Origin: Modestobacter lapidis
GTDB taxonomy: Bacteria > Actinomycetota > Actinomycetes > Mycobacteriales > Geodermatophilaceae
Assembly (NCBI GenBank): GCA_019779905.1
Contig: JABAKE010000005.1
Span: 186,001-250,000 of the forward strand
Reading direction: 5' to 3'
DNA: 64,000 nucleotides
The notes beneath the pieces are model-generated. The model searched no databases. It saw only the letters and a program-made list of their open reading frames with translations, and had not been told where the DNA came from. Positions 8,782 through 16,934 of this stretch are shown piece by piece; position 1 is the stretch's first letter, and each line of letters begins with the position of its first letter. The translations under genes and the position numbers were made by a program.

Positions 8782-11160
8782 TCAGGCGACCGGAGCGCTG
8801 TCCTCGTTCGGCGTCCACCGCACGTGGACGGTGGCGGCCTTCCCGGCGCGGAGCAGGGCGAGCCGCGGCGGGATCTTGTCGGTGCGCGAGGTGGGCGGCC
8901 TGCGCCGGCCGGCCCGGAACTGCTCCGGCCACTGCGCCCCCTCGCCCTGGTACTCCTGCTCGGCTGCCGCGTGGAGCGTCCACTGGGGGTCGTAGAGGTG
9001 GCTCCGGCCCAGGGCGCAGAGATCCGCGCGGCCCGCGAGCAGGATCGAGTTGACGTCGTCGTAGGAGGAGATGGCACCGACGGCGATGACCTTCGCCCCG
9101 GCCGGCGCGGCGACGACGTGCCGGATCCGGTCGGCGAAGGGCGTCTGGTACGACCGCCCGAACGCCGGCTGCTCGTTCTTGGCGATCTGCCCCGACGACA
9201 CGTCGATGGCGGCCGCGCCGTGCTCGACGAAGGCACGGGCGATCTCCACGGCGTCGTGCTCGGTGTTGCCGTCGGGCAGCCAGTCGCTGGCGGAGATCCG
9301 GACGGTCACCGGGATCGTCTCCGGAACCACCCGCCGGACGGCGTCGAAGACCTCCAGCGGGAAGCGCAACCGGTTGGCCAGCGAGCCGCCGTACTCGTCG
9401 GTCCGCCGGTTGGCGACCGGCGAGAGGAACGCGGAGAGCAGATAGCCGTGCGCGGCATGGAGCTCGATGAGGTCGAACCCGGCCGCGACGCCACGCTGCG
9501 CGGCGGTGACGAAGTCGGCCAAGACCTTGTCCAGGTCCGCGCGGTTCGCCTCCCGCGGCATGTGGCAGCCCTCGCCGTAGGCCAGGGCGGAGGGGCTGAT
9601 GACCTCCCAGTTGTTCTCCGGGAGCGGCTCGTCGATGCCCTCCCACATGAGCCGGGTCGACCCCTTGCGCCCGGAGTGCCCGAGCTGCAGACCGATCTTG
9701 GCCGAGGTGCGTTCGTGCACGAAGTCGGTGACGCGGCGGTAGGCGTCGCGCTGCCCGTCGTCCCACAGCCCGGTGCAGCCGGGGGTGATGCGGCCTTCGG
9801 GTGAGATGCAGACCATCTCGGTCATCACCAGTCCGGCACCACCCAGGGCCTTCGAGCCCAGGTGGACCAGGTGGAAGTCATCGGGCACGCCGTCCCGGGC
9901 GCTGTACATGTCCATCGGTGACACCACGACCCGGTTGGGCAGCGTCAGCGGGCCGATGTCGACGGGCTGGAACATGGCCGGCACCACCTCTGCCGAGCCG
10001 TTGGCCTCGGCGAACGCGGACTCGACCTGGTAGGCGAAGTCGGCGTCACGCTCCTTGAGGTTCTCGAAGGTGATCCGGCGGGACCGGGTCAGCAGGTTGA
10101 AGCAGAACTGACCCGGCTCCTGGTCGGCGTACATGTTGATGTTCTCGAACCACTCGAGCGAGGCCTGCGCCGCCCGCTGGGTCGACTCCACCACGGGCTT
10201 GCGCTCGGCCTGGTACGCCGCGAGGGCGGCGTCCACGGTGGGGTGCTCGTGCAGGCACGCGGCCAACGCCAGGGCGTCCTCCATCGCCAGCTTGGTGCCC
10301 GACCCGATGGAGAAGTGCGCGGTGTGGGCGGCGTCGCCGAGCAGCACCACGTTGCCGTGGTGCCAGGACTGGTTGCGGACGGTGACGAAGTTGAGCCACT
10401 TGGAGTTGTTCGTCAGCACCGAGTGGCCGGCGAGCTCGTCGGCGAAGATCTCCGCGATCCGCTCGACCGCGTAGTCGTCGGAGACGCCCGGCGGGAAGTT
10501 CTGGCTCTCCGTGGCGTCGAAACCGGCGCGGCGCCATACGTCCTGGTGCATCTCGACGATGAACGTCGAGCCGCTGTCGGAGTAGGGGTACCCGTGGATC
10601 TGCATGGTGCCCCACTCCGTCTGCTTGACGAAGAACTGGAAGGCCTCGAAGACCAGGTCCGTCCCGAACCAGATGTACTTGTTCTGCCGGTGGTCCAGGG
10701 ACGGGCGGAAGGCGTCGGCGTACTTGGTGCGGATCCGGGAGTTCAGGCCGTCCGCGGCCACGACGAGGTCGTGCGCGGCCCGCAGCTCGTCGACGTCGGG
10801 CGCCTCGGTCTCGTAGTGCACCGTGACGCCGAGTTCGGCGACGCGCTCCTGGAGGAGGTGGAGCAGGTCCTTGCGGCCCATCGCCGCGAAGCCCTGGCCA
10901 CCGACGGTGAAGGCGTGTCCGTTGAACTCGATGTCGATGTCGGTCCACCGGGCGAACCGGCGCGCCATCTGCTCGTGGATCACGGTGTCGGCACCCTCGA
11001 TGCCGCCCAGGGTCTCGTCGGAGAAGACGACGCCGAACCCGAAGGTGTCATCGGGAGCGTTGCGCTCCCACACGGTGACGTCGTGACCGGGGTCGAGCTG
11101 CTTCATCAGGGCGGCGAGGTAGAGCCCACCCGGTCCACCGCCGGCGATTGCGATCTTCAT
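8782..11160 (-). CDS. Fused flavin monooxygenase/old yellow enzyme, 2-aminobenzoyl-CoA monooxygenase/reductase or salicylyl-CoA 5-hydroxylase type
   Basis: A 792-residue two-domain flavoprotein. Residues 1-390 are a class A flavin monooxygenase: the FAD motif IAGGGPGGLYLA at the N-terminus and GDAAHT at 275-280. Residues 396-770 are an old-yellow-enzyme/NADH:flavin reductase barrel, seen in LTLPNRVVVSPM, HAAHGYLLSAFLSP and GGSLANRLRF. This fusion is known for 2-aminobenzoyl-CoA monooxygenase/reductase of Azoarcus, which hydroxylates and then reduces the ring of anthraniloyl-CoA, and database relatives are also named salicylyl-CoA 5-hydroxylase. The start, MKIAIAGGG at 11160, is 12 bases after a CoA ligase of the 2-aminobenzoate type, which favours the anthranilate reading. 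Neither substrate is proven. It ends the operon and converges on paaX. Confidence 0.88.
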   Translation of the reverse strand: MKIAIAGGGPGGLYLAALMKQLDPGHDVTVWERNAPDDTFGFGVVFSDETLGGIEGADTVIHEQMARRFARWTDIDIEFNGHAFTVGGQGFAAMGRKDLLHLLQERVAELGVTVHYETEAPDVDELRAAHDLVVAADGLNSRIRTKYADAFRPSLDHRQNKYIWFGTDLVFEAFQFFVKQTEWGTMQIHGYPYSDSGSTFIVEMHQDVWRRAGFDATESQNFPPGVSDDYAVERIAEIFADELAGHSVLTNNSKWLNFVTVRNQSWHHGNVVLLGDAAHTAHFSIGSGTKLAMEDALALAACLHEHPTVDAALAAYQAERKPVVESTQRAAQASLEWFENINMYADQEPGQFCFNLLTRSRRITFENLKERDADFAYQVESAFAEANGSAEVVPAMFQPVDIGPLTLPNRVVVSPMDMYSARDGVPDDFHLVHLGSKALGGAGLVMTEMVCISPEGRITPGCTGLWDDGQRDAYRRVTDFVHERTSAKIGLQLGHSGRKGSTRLMWEGIDEPLPENNWEVISPSALAYGEGCHMPREANRADLDKVLADFVTAAQRGVAAGFDLIELHAAHGYLLSAFLSPVANRRTDEYGGSLANRLRFPLEVFDAVRRVVPETIPVTVRISASDWLPDGNTEHDAVEIARAFVEHGAAAIDVSSGQIAKNEQPAFGRSYQTPFADRIRHVVAAPAGAKVIAVGAISSYDDVNSILLAGRADLCALGRSHLYDPQWTLHAAAEQEYQGEGAQWPEQFRAGRRRPPTSRTDKIPPRLALLRAGKAATVHVRWTPNEDSAPVA

Positions 11161-11171
11161 GGCCGTTCCTC

Positions 11172-12830
11172 TCACTGCGACGAGGCAAGCGTGCTTGCCC
11201 GCTCTTCTTCGACGGTGCGGCGCAAGATGTAGTGCTGGAGCTTGCCGCTGGTGTTGCGCGGCAGGGATCCGCTGAAGCGGACGTCGCGCGGGTACTTGTA
11301 CGGAGCCAGCTGCTGCTTGACGTGGTCCTGGATCTCCTTGGCCTTCGCCGCGTCCCCGGCCACCCCGTCGCGCAGCACCACGAAGGCGCAGACGATCGAT
11401 CCGCGCTCGGCGTCCGGTTTCGCGACGACGGCCGACTCGACCACGTCGGGGTGCGTGTCGATCGCGGCCTCGACCTCCGGGCCTCCGATGTTGTAGCCGG
11501 AGGAGACGATCATGTTGTCGGTGCGCGCGCAGTAGTGGAAGTAGCCGTCCTCGTCCCGGTAGAAGGTGTCGCCGGTGACGTTCCAGCCGTCCACGACGTA
11601 GCTCTGCTGCCTGTCGTCGTCGAGGTAGCGGCACCCGACCGGCCCGATCACCGCGAGCCGCCCCTCGGCTCCGGCGGGCAGTTCCTCCCCGTCGGGGCCG
11701 AGGATGGTCGCCCGGTACCCGGGCACCGGCATGCCGGTGGCACCGGGCCGGATGTCGTCGCCGGTGGCGGAGATGAAGATGTGGAGCAGCTCCGTGGCAC
11801 CGATGCCGTCGATGATCCGCAGCCCCAGCTCCGCCTCGATCTGCTCCCACACCGGTTGCGGGATGTGCTCTCCGGCGCTGACCGCGTTCCGCAGGCTGCG
11901 TAGCTGGCCGATCTTCCCGGACCGGAGGATCTGCTTGTAGGCGGTCGGCGCCGTGGCCAGCACGGTGACCCGGTGCTCCTCGACGAGGTCGGCCAGGCGC
12001 GGCGGAGTCGCGGCCTCGACCAGGAACATGCACGCCCCTGCCCGCAGCGGGAACACCAGGAGCATCCCGAGGCCGAAGGTGAAGGCGAACGGGGCGGTGC
12101 AGGCGACGAGGTCGTCGGCGTGCAGGCGCAGCAACCCCCGGCCGAAGGTGTTGTCGATGGAGAGCACGTCACGGTGGAAGTGCATGGTCAGCTTCGGGAC
12201 GCCGGTGCTCCCCGACGTCGGTCCGAACAGCGCCACGTCGTCGGCCGCGGTGTCGACGTTGACGAACTCCCCCGACTTCGCGGCGCAGCGGGCGACGAGG
12301 TCGTCGCTGCCCTCGCCGCCGAAGGGGACGACGACGAGCTGCCCTGCCGCGGTGTCCCGGACCACCGCGACGTCCTCGGTGTACCGGTGGTCGACCAGGG
12401 CGACCGTCGGCTGGGCCTTGGTCACGACCGGCGCGAGCTCCCGGGCGCGCAGCGCCGGCATGGTCAGGACGACGATGCCGCCGGCCTTGAGCACGCCCAG
12501 CCACGCGGCGACGGTCCAGGGGTTGTTCGGCGAGCGCAGGAGCACCCGGTTGCCCGGCACGAGCCCGAGGTCCTCGACGAGCACCTGGGCCACCTGGTTC
12601 GCGCGCCGCTGCAGGTCACCGTAGGACCACACCTCGCCGGTGTCGGTCCGGATCGCCGGGCGGTCGGGGCCGTGGGTGGCGACCGCGACGTCGATGAGCT
12701 CGCCGGCGGCGTTGAGCCGCTCGGGGTACTGCAGTTCGGGGGTGGTGAACTCCAGGCGCGGCCACTGCTCGAACGGCGGCAGGTGATCACGGGCGAAGGT
12801 GTCGGTGTGGGAGCTGGGGAACAGCTGCAT
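11172..12830 (-). CDS. Aryl-CoA ligase, probable 2-aminobenzoate-CoA ligase
   Basis: A 552-residue ANL-superfamily ligase. The AMP-binding P-loop FGPTSGSTGVPK sits at 202-213, the adenylation motif GIGATELLHIF near 345, the hinge YFHYCARTDNMI later, and the catalytic C-terminal Lys in NTSGKLQHY. The N-terminal pattern HTDTFARDHLPPFEQWP is one I associate with the 2-aminobenzoate-CoA ligase branch of the benzoate-CoA ligase family. It would activate the aromatic acid with ATP and CoA and feed the fused monooxygenase encoded 12 bases downstream. Benzoate, salicylate or other ortho-substituted benzoates remain alternative substrates. It is in the same minus-strand operon as a thioesterase and a cupin. 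Confidence 0.88.
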   Translation of the reverse strand: MQLFPSSHTDTFARDHLPPFEQWPRLEFTTPELQYPERLNAAGELIDVAVATHGPDRPAIRTDTGEVWSYGDLQRRANQVAQVLVEDLGLVPGNRVLLRSPNNPWTVAAWLGVLKAGGIVVLTMPALRARELAPVVTKAQPTVALVDHRYTEDVAVVRDTAAGQLVVVPFGGEGSDDLVARCAAKSGEFVNVDTAADDVALFGPTSGSTGVPKLTMHFHRDVLSIDNTFGRGLLRLHADDLVACTAPFAFTFGLGMLLVFPLRAGACMFLVEAATPPRLADLVEEHRVTVLATAPTAYKQILRSGKIGQLRSLRNAVSAGEHIPQPVWEQIEAELGLRIIDGIGATELLHIFISATGDDIRPGATGMPVPGYRATILGPDGEELPAGAEGRLAVIGPVGCRYLDDDRQQSYVVDGWNVTGDTFYRDEDGYFHYCARTDNMIVSSGYNIGGPEVEAAIDTHPDVVESAVVAKPDAERGSIVCAFVVLRDGVAGDAAKAKEIQDHVKQQLAPYKYPRDVRFSGSLPRNTSGKLQHYILRRTVEEERASTLASSQ

Positions 12831-12912
12831 CGGAGGTCCTTCCGGAGCCGAAGGGGAGCCGAGGGAGGCGCCGTGCCCGGAGGCCGGTGCCGTGCCGGAG
12901 GGAGGACCGGCC

Positions 12913-13848
12913 TCAGGAGGCGCGGATCATGCCCTCCTGGACGACGGTGGCCAGGTGCCGTCCGTCGCGGGTGAAGAAGCGGCCCTGCCCGACGCCGCGC
13001 CCCGAGGCCGCGTGGCCGGCGTCCTGGACGTACAGCAGCCAGTCGTCGAGGGCACCCTCGACCGGGACCGAGTGGAACCACATCGCGTGGTCCAGGCTCG
13101 CGGTCACGAGCCCCGGCCGTGCCCAGGGCAGGTCGAGCATCCGGAGCACCGGTTCGAGGATGGTGTAGTCGCAGACGTAGGCCAGGGCGGCCAGGTCGCG
13201 CTGGGCCCGCGAGAGCCCGGGGACGTCGCGCAGGCCGTCGTAGGGCCGGATCCACACTGCCTGGTGGGGGGCCTGCTCCCCCTCGACGGAGAGGTAGACG
13301 GGCCCCGGGAGGTGCCGCATGTCGAAGCTGCGGCCCCCGCTCCAGTAGGCCTTCGACTCCTCCGTCATGGTCCCGCCGGAGCGGTCGGCGAGGTACGTCG
13401 CCGCGGATGGCAGCGTCTCCGGGGCCGGCACGTCGGGCTGCTGCGGGGCGAAGGAGCCGCCCTGTTCCCCGGCCGCGAAGGAGGCGAGCGCGACGTACAC
13501 CGGCTTGCCGTTCTGGTATCCGCGCACATGACGGGTGCTGTAGCCGCGCCCGTCGCGGAGGCGTTCGACCTCGTAGGTCACGCCGGCGCCGATGTCCGCC
13601 GGCCGCATGAAGTAGGAGTGCATGGAGTGCAGCGACTTGCCGCCCTCCTCCGCGTCGGGAACCGTCCGCATCGCAGCCGCCGCGGCCGCCGCGACGAGGT
13701 CCCCGCCGTAGGCCTTCGGCCAGGGGCACGCCTGGGTGACGGCGACGTACGCGGCGTCGTAGTGCTCGGGCTCCGTCTCGCTGAGCGTGACGGCGGCGGT
13801 GAACGTGGCCGACGTCGGTGCGTCGACCACTCGCGGCGCCTCGGTCAC
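12913..13848 (-). CDS. Acyl-CoA thioesterase II (TesB-like)
   Basis: A 311-residue double-hotdog protein of the TesB family. The first hotdog carries KAYGGDLVAAAA and SLHSMHSYFMRP; the second carries GLVTASLDHAMWFH near residue 260 and the closing GRFFTRDGRHLATVVQEG, which is characteristic of TesB. Members hydrolyse acyl-CoA to the free acid and CoA in the cytosol. In an aryl-CoA operon it may recycle CoA from dead-end thioesters or give a free-acid product. The GTG at 13848 overlaps the stop of the upstream cupin by four bases (GTGA), so the two are coupled. There are 82 bases before the CoA ligase start. Confidence 0.88.
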   Translation of the reverse strand: MTEAPRVVDAPTSATFTAAVTLSETEPEHYDAAYVAVTQACPWPKAYGGDLVAAAAAAAMRTVPDAEEGGKSLHSMHSYFMRPADIGAGVTYEVERLRDGRGYSTRHVRGYQNGKPVYVALASFAAGEQGGSFAPQQPDVPAPETLPSAATYLADRSGGTMTEESKAYWSGGRSFDMRHLPGPVYLSVEGEQAPHQAVWIRPYDGLRDVPGLSRAQRDLAALAYVCDYTILEPVLRMLDLPWARPGLVTASLDHAMWFHSVPVEGALDDWLLYVQDAGHAASGRGVGQGRFFTRDGRHLATVVQEGMIRAS

Positions 13849-14339
13849 GGTCGGTCGACCCAGTCGTTCAGGGCGGTGTCGGCCACGTCGGCGAGGTTGA
13901 CCACGATGTTGTCCGGGGTGCGGGTGGTCATCCAGGTGAGCGGCCGGTTGCGGTCGACGTTGCACTCGACGTGCGGCATGTAGGGCGGCACGAAGACCCA
14001 GTCGCCCTCCGCCATGTCGATGTAGTCCGCGTACTTCTCCCCGAAGTAGATCCGCGCGCGGCCCGAGAGCACGTAACCGCCGGTCTCGGCCTCGCCGTGG
14101 TGGTGCGGCACCGATCGGTAGCCCGGGTCGTTGCTGACCTTGCCGAACCAGATCCGGGTGGCCGGGGTGTGCTCGGGGCTCACCCCGGCGATGCGGGAGG
14201 CGCCTCCCGACTGGCCGGTGTTGAGCGACTCGAGCCCGCCGCGGGTGACGACCGGAACCACCAGGCCGCTCTCGTTGGCGTACATCGCGTTGTCGCCCTC
14301 CGGCGGCATGTTGCGGAGGTCCTTGTCGGTCGGTTGCAT
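13845..14339 (-). CDS. Single-domain cupin protein of unknown role in the aryl-CoA operon
   Basis: A 164-residue cupin. The metal-binding motif 1 is visible as SVPHHHGEAETGGYVLSG (about residues 90-107, His-His-His...Glu) and motif 2 as PPYMPHVECN. An intact metal site suggests an enzyme (dioxygenase, isomerase) or a ligand sensor. ATG at 14339 is chosen over upstream starts because GAGGAG precedes it on the minus strand and homology begins there. It is the first gene of the operon cupin, thioesterase, CoA ligase, fused monooxygenase and is coupled by overlap to the thioesterase. It is too short for gentisate 1,2-dioxygenase, which has two cupin domains, so a gentisate role is unlikely. No firm function is given. 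Confidence 0.8.
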   Translation of the reverse strand: MQPTDKDLRNMPPEGDNAMYANESGLVVPVVTRGGLESLNTGQSGGASRIAGVSPEHTPATRIWFGKVSNDPGYRSVPHHHGEAETGGYVLSGRARIYFGEKYADYIDMAEGDWVFVPPYMPHVECNVDRNRPLTWMTTRTPDNIVVNLADVADTALNDWVDRP

Positions 14340-14583
14340 CCCAGCTCCTCCTCGTTGGTGACGGCGACGTGGCCGCGCCGGACCGCCCGTCGCTGCCGGT
14401 CCCCGGATCGACAGGTTCTCCACCACGGTGGCCCCGAATGCCGGCAGCGGCACCTCGTGGCGCGCCTTCCAGGGTCCGTCGTCCCTTACCCGTTATCTCT
14501 GATTCTTCACGCCCGTCATGTAATGTCAATAAGCGAATCGCCCGCTGCCGCGCCGATGCGCGGCACGACCTGATGGAGGCGGC
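14340..14583. promoter_or_regulatory. Divergent promoter region between the aryl-CoA operon and the Rid-family gene
   Basis: This 244-base gap separates two divergent starts and contains the most AT-rich stretch of the area (14490-14535). On the minus strand a TTGACA (14529-14524) is followed by TTACATGAC and then GGCGTGAAGA (14513-14504). The same TTGAC(A/G)TTA plus GGCGTGAAGA arrangement recurs upstream of the ThDP/ABC operon at 18283-18300. A regulator-binding or promoter role is inferred. Confidence 0.45.
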
Positions 14584-14994
14584 ATGCCCCCGATCCCCGT
14601 GAACCCCACTGCACTGCCCGCGCCGACCGGCTACTCCCACGGGACGCTGGCCGGGAACACGCTGTACCTGGGCGGTCAGACCGCCCTGGACAAGGACATG
14701 AAGATCGTCGAGGGCGGCATCGTCGAGCAGTTCCATCAGGCGTTCAGCAACGTCCTGACCACGCTGCGCGAGGTCGGCGGTCAGCCCGAGGACCTGGTCA
14801 GCATCACGCTGTACATGACCGACATCCCCGACTACCAGGCCCACGGTCGGGAGATCGGCCGGGTGTGGCGGGAGATCGCCGGGCCGGTCTACCCCGCGAT
14901 GGCCGGCATCGGCTGCACCGCGCTGTGGCAGCCGGAGGCCATGATCGAGATCCTCGGCGTCGCCGTGATCCCGGAGGACCGCCTCCGGGCGTGA
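14584..14994 (+). CDS. Rid (YjgF/YER057c/UK114) family protein
   Basis: A 136-residue protein of the Rid family, with the typical TLYLGGQTALD, QAFSNVLTTLREVGG and LVSITLYMTD blocks. Archetypal RidA hydrolyses enamine/imine intermediates and needs an Arg in the C-terminal PAR motif. Here the matching segment is PAM (Met106), so the key Arg appears to be missing and the protein likely belongs to one of the Arg-less Rid subfamilies. It is transcribed divergently from the 2-aminobenzoyl-CoA-type operon, whose product could carry an enamine. That makes a role in that pathway attractive, but the missing Arg weakens a simple deaminase call. A GGAGG site lies 7 bases before the ATG. Confidence 0.85.
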   Translation: MPPIPVNPTALPAPTGYSHGTLAGNTLYLGGQTALDKDMKIVEGGIVEQFHQAFSNVLTTLREVGGQPEDLVSITLYMTDIPDYQAHGREIGRVWREIAGPVYPAMAGIGCTALWQPEAMIEILGVAVIPEDRLRA

Positions 14995-15069
14995 TCACCG
15001 GCGCGGCGCGGGTCGCGGAGGGCGCCACCGCCCTGACGGGCGCACCCACCGGGCGATCCGGTCGCGGGG

Positions 15070-15783
15070 TCAGGACTCCGCGACCGTCCCCGCCGAGGAC
15101 TCCGCCGAGGACTCCGCGAAGACGACGAGGTTCTCGGTGGATGCCCGCCCTCCGCCGCGCTGGAAGCACGTGATGAGCACCAGCCGTCCCGGCGCGGCCT
15201 CCCACACCTCGGTGGCGTCGGCCAGCTCGCCCTTGGCGTACCGCTCGGCGCGTTCGACGGTGTAGCCGACCGTGCCCTGCGGGGTGCTGACCTCGATGAC
15301 GTCGCCGGCCCCGAGGGTGCTGCCCCCGCCGCCGGGCGCCATCAGCGGGTCGAAGCCGTACTCGCCGGTGCCGGTCGAGTGGGCCGCGAGGTAGAGCGTG
15401 TTGTCGGCCTCCCCGGCCATGCCGACCGGGTCGCCGTAGGGCTGGATCCAGTAGGCCGCCGTGAGCGTCGGCGGATTGATCGCGCCGCCGCGCGGGGTGT
15501 GCGGCAGCACCGGCAGATCCAGGCCCAGCGCGGGGATGGTCACGTGCACGTCCGAGGACGGGGTGGGCAGCGTCGTCCCCTCGGGCGGCAGGGTGGGCTG
15601 GGGCGGCTCACCGTGAGGCGGGGCCGCGGTGGCCGCGGCGACCGGGTCGGAGGACCCGGTCGCCGTGGCCGGCTGCCCGCCGTCGGCCAGGCCGACGGCG
15701 AGCACCGTGCCCCCGGTGATCCCGAGGGCGGCGACCGCCGCGATCGCGGCGGTGCGCCGGCCCGGCCGGATCAGGCCTCGCAC
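15070..15783 (-). CDS. Class F/E-type sortase
   Basis: A 237-residue sortase. An N-terminal basic segment and hydrophobic anchor (about residues 8-34) precede a Pro/Ala-rich linker, then the beta-barrel. The catalytic residues are His135 (LYLAAHSTG), Cys206 (LVLITCFQ) and Arg213 (GGGR). Sortases are membrane-anchored transpeptidases that link surface proteins to the cell envelope at an LPXTG-like motif. The GTG start at 15783 lies inside the 3' end of the upstream surface-protein gene (13-base overlap), which ties it to that one substrate. The C-terminus ends in a small AESSAESS duplication from a 12-base tandem repeat (15092-15115). The sortase class is judged from size and organism type. 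Confidence 0.87.
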   Translation of the reverse strand: MRGLIRPGRRTAAIAAVAALGITGGTVLAVGLADGGQPATATGSSDPVAAATAAPPHGEPPQPTLPPEGTTLPTPSSDVHVTIPALGLDLPVLPHTPRGGAINPPTLTAAYWIQPYGDPVGMAGEADNTLYLAAHSTGTGEYGFDPLMAPGGGGSTLGAGDVIEVSTPQGTVGYTVERAERYAKGELADATEVWEAAPGRLVLITCFQRGGGRASTENLVVFAESSAESSAGTVAES

Positions 15784-16934
15784 GTCCCGCCCTCGACCGC
15801 CGGGGTCCGCCGGGTGCGGGCGACGGCGACGCCGCCGACGCCGGCGAGGAGCAGCATGCCGGCACCCGTGGCGACCACGACGGTGCCGGTGGAGCCGGTC
15901 TCGACGACCTCGACGCCGGTGTTCGAGTCGAGCCCGGCGTTGACCGGGGCGGCCGCCGGGGTGGTCGGCGCCGCGGCCGGCGGGACCACCGCCGGCGTCT
16001 CCGCGGCGAGGACCACCAGCTCCACGGCCACGACCGAGATGCCGCCGGACGGGGTCGGCTGGGCGATCACCAGGCCGTAGGAACCGGCCGCCGTGCCCGC
16101 CGGAACGGTGATGCTCGCCGTCGACCCGGTGACCTGGGGCGTGAGCAGCACGGCGGCGCCGGTGGGGGCACCGCTCGCATCCACCTGCGCCAGGCCGACC
16201 TGCGCACCGGTGAGGTCGGCGATTCCGAGCTCGCGCAGCGCGGAGCCCGCGGTCAGGTCGAGCGCGACGGTCGAGCCGGCCGTCACCGGGGTCGGGAAGG
16301 GGCACCGGGTGACGGCCGAGAGGTTGCAGGGCACCTGCGAGAGGGCGACCAGCGCAGGCTCCACGGTCACCGCGGCGGCCGCGGTGGCATCGAAGGCGAC
16401 GAGGTAGCTCACCGGGTCGACGACGGTGAACGCCGGGCTGGTGAGGGCCGAGGTGAGCGGCTCGAGGGAGAGGGTGGCCTCGTCGACGCCGAAGCCGGGG
16501 TCGGCCGGCAGGGTGACCTCGATGCTGCCGGTGCCCGCGCCGCTGATGGCGAGGTAGAACGGGTCGCTGGACGCCACGGCGGAGGAGTAGGTCACGTCCG
16601 GGGTGAGCGGGTCGGCGTCGTCGTCGAAGGCGAGCTCGGCCTCGACGGTGGAGTCGTCGAGCTGGGCGGGCAGGTCCACGGTGATCGCGCCGCCGTACTG
16701 CACACCCACGGGCGTCAGCGTGGGCACGGCGTTCGGATCGGCCATGGGGTTCATGTCGCCGAGGTTCTCTGCCGGGAAGGCGGTCAGCACGACCTCGCCC
16801 GGCTCGAGCGGGATGACGACGCCGGTCGCGGCGCCCGCCGCGGACGCGGTGCCGACGAGGACGGCAGCGGCACCGAGGCCGACGGCGCTGAATCGCCGGG
16901 CCTGCGGGCGGCGCTTGTGGGTGTTGCGTGACAT
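15771..16934 (-). CDS. Secreted, probably sortase-anchored surface protein
   Basis: A 387-residue exported protein. The signal peptide has a twin basic start (NTHKRRPQARR) and a hydrophobic core ending at AAGAA near residue 36. The body is rich in Thr, Ala, Pro and Val with beta-sandwich-like segments, and holds two cysteines (PCNLSAVTRC). The C-terminus has the sorting-signal layout: a TG motif (VVETG at 343-347), a hydrophobic helix, then ARTRR. No canonical LPXTG or LAXTG is present, so VVETG is proposed as a non-standard sorting motif. The sortase gene starts within its 3' end, so it is the likely dedicated substrate. The biological role of the surface protein is unknown. ATG at 16934 has an AAGGTG site upstream. 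Confidence 0.8.
   Translation of the reverse strand: MSRNTHKRRPQARRFSAVGLGAAAVLVGTASAAGAATGVVIPLEPGEVVLTAFPAENLGDMNPMADPNAVPTLTPVGVQYGGAITVDLPAQLDDSTVEAELAFDDDADPLTPDVTYSSAVASSDPFYLAISGAGTGSIEVTLPADPGFGVDEATLSLEPLTSALTSPAFTVVDPVSYLVAFDATAAAAVTVEPALVALSQVPCNLSAVTRCPFPTPVTAGSTVALDLTAGSALRELGIADLTGAQVGLAQVDASGAPTGAAVLLTPQVTGSTASITVPAGTAAGSYGLVIAQPTPSGGISVVAVELVVLAAETPAVVPPAAAPTTPAAAPVNAGLDSNTGVEVVETGSTGTVVVATGAGMLLLAGVGGVAVARTRRTPAVEGGTCEA

Noticed and set aside
13845-14339. Gentisate 1,2-dioxygenase for the cupin gene
   Set aside because: Gentisate dioxygenases have two cupin domains and about 350 residues; this has one domain and 164 residues.
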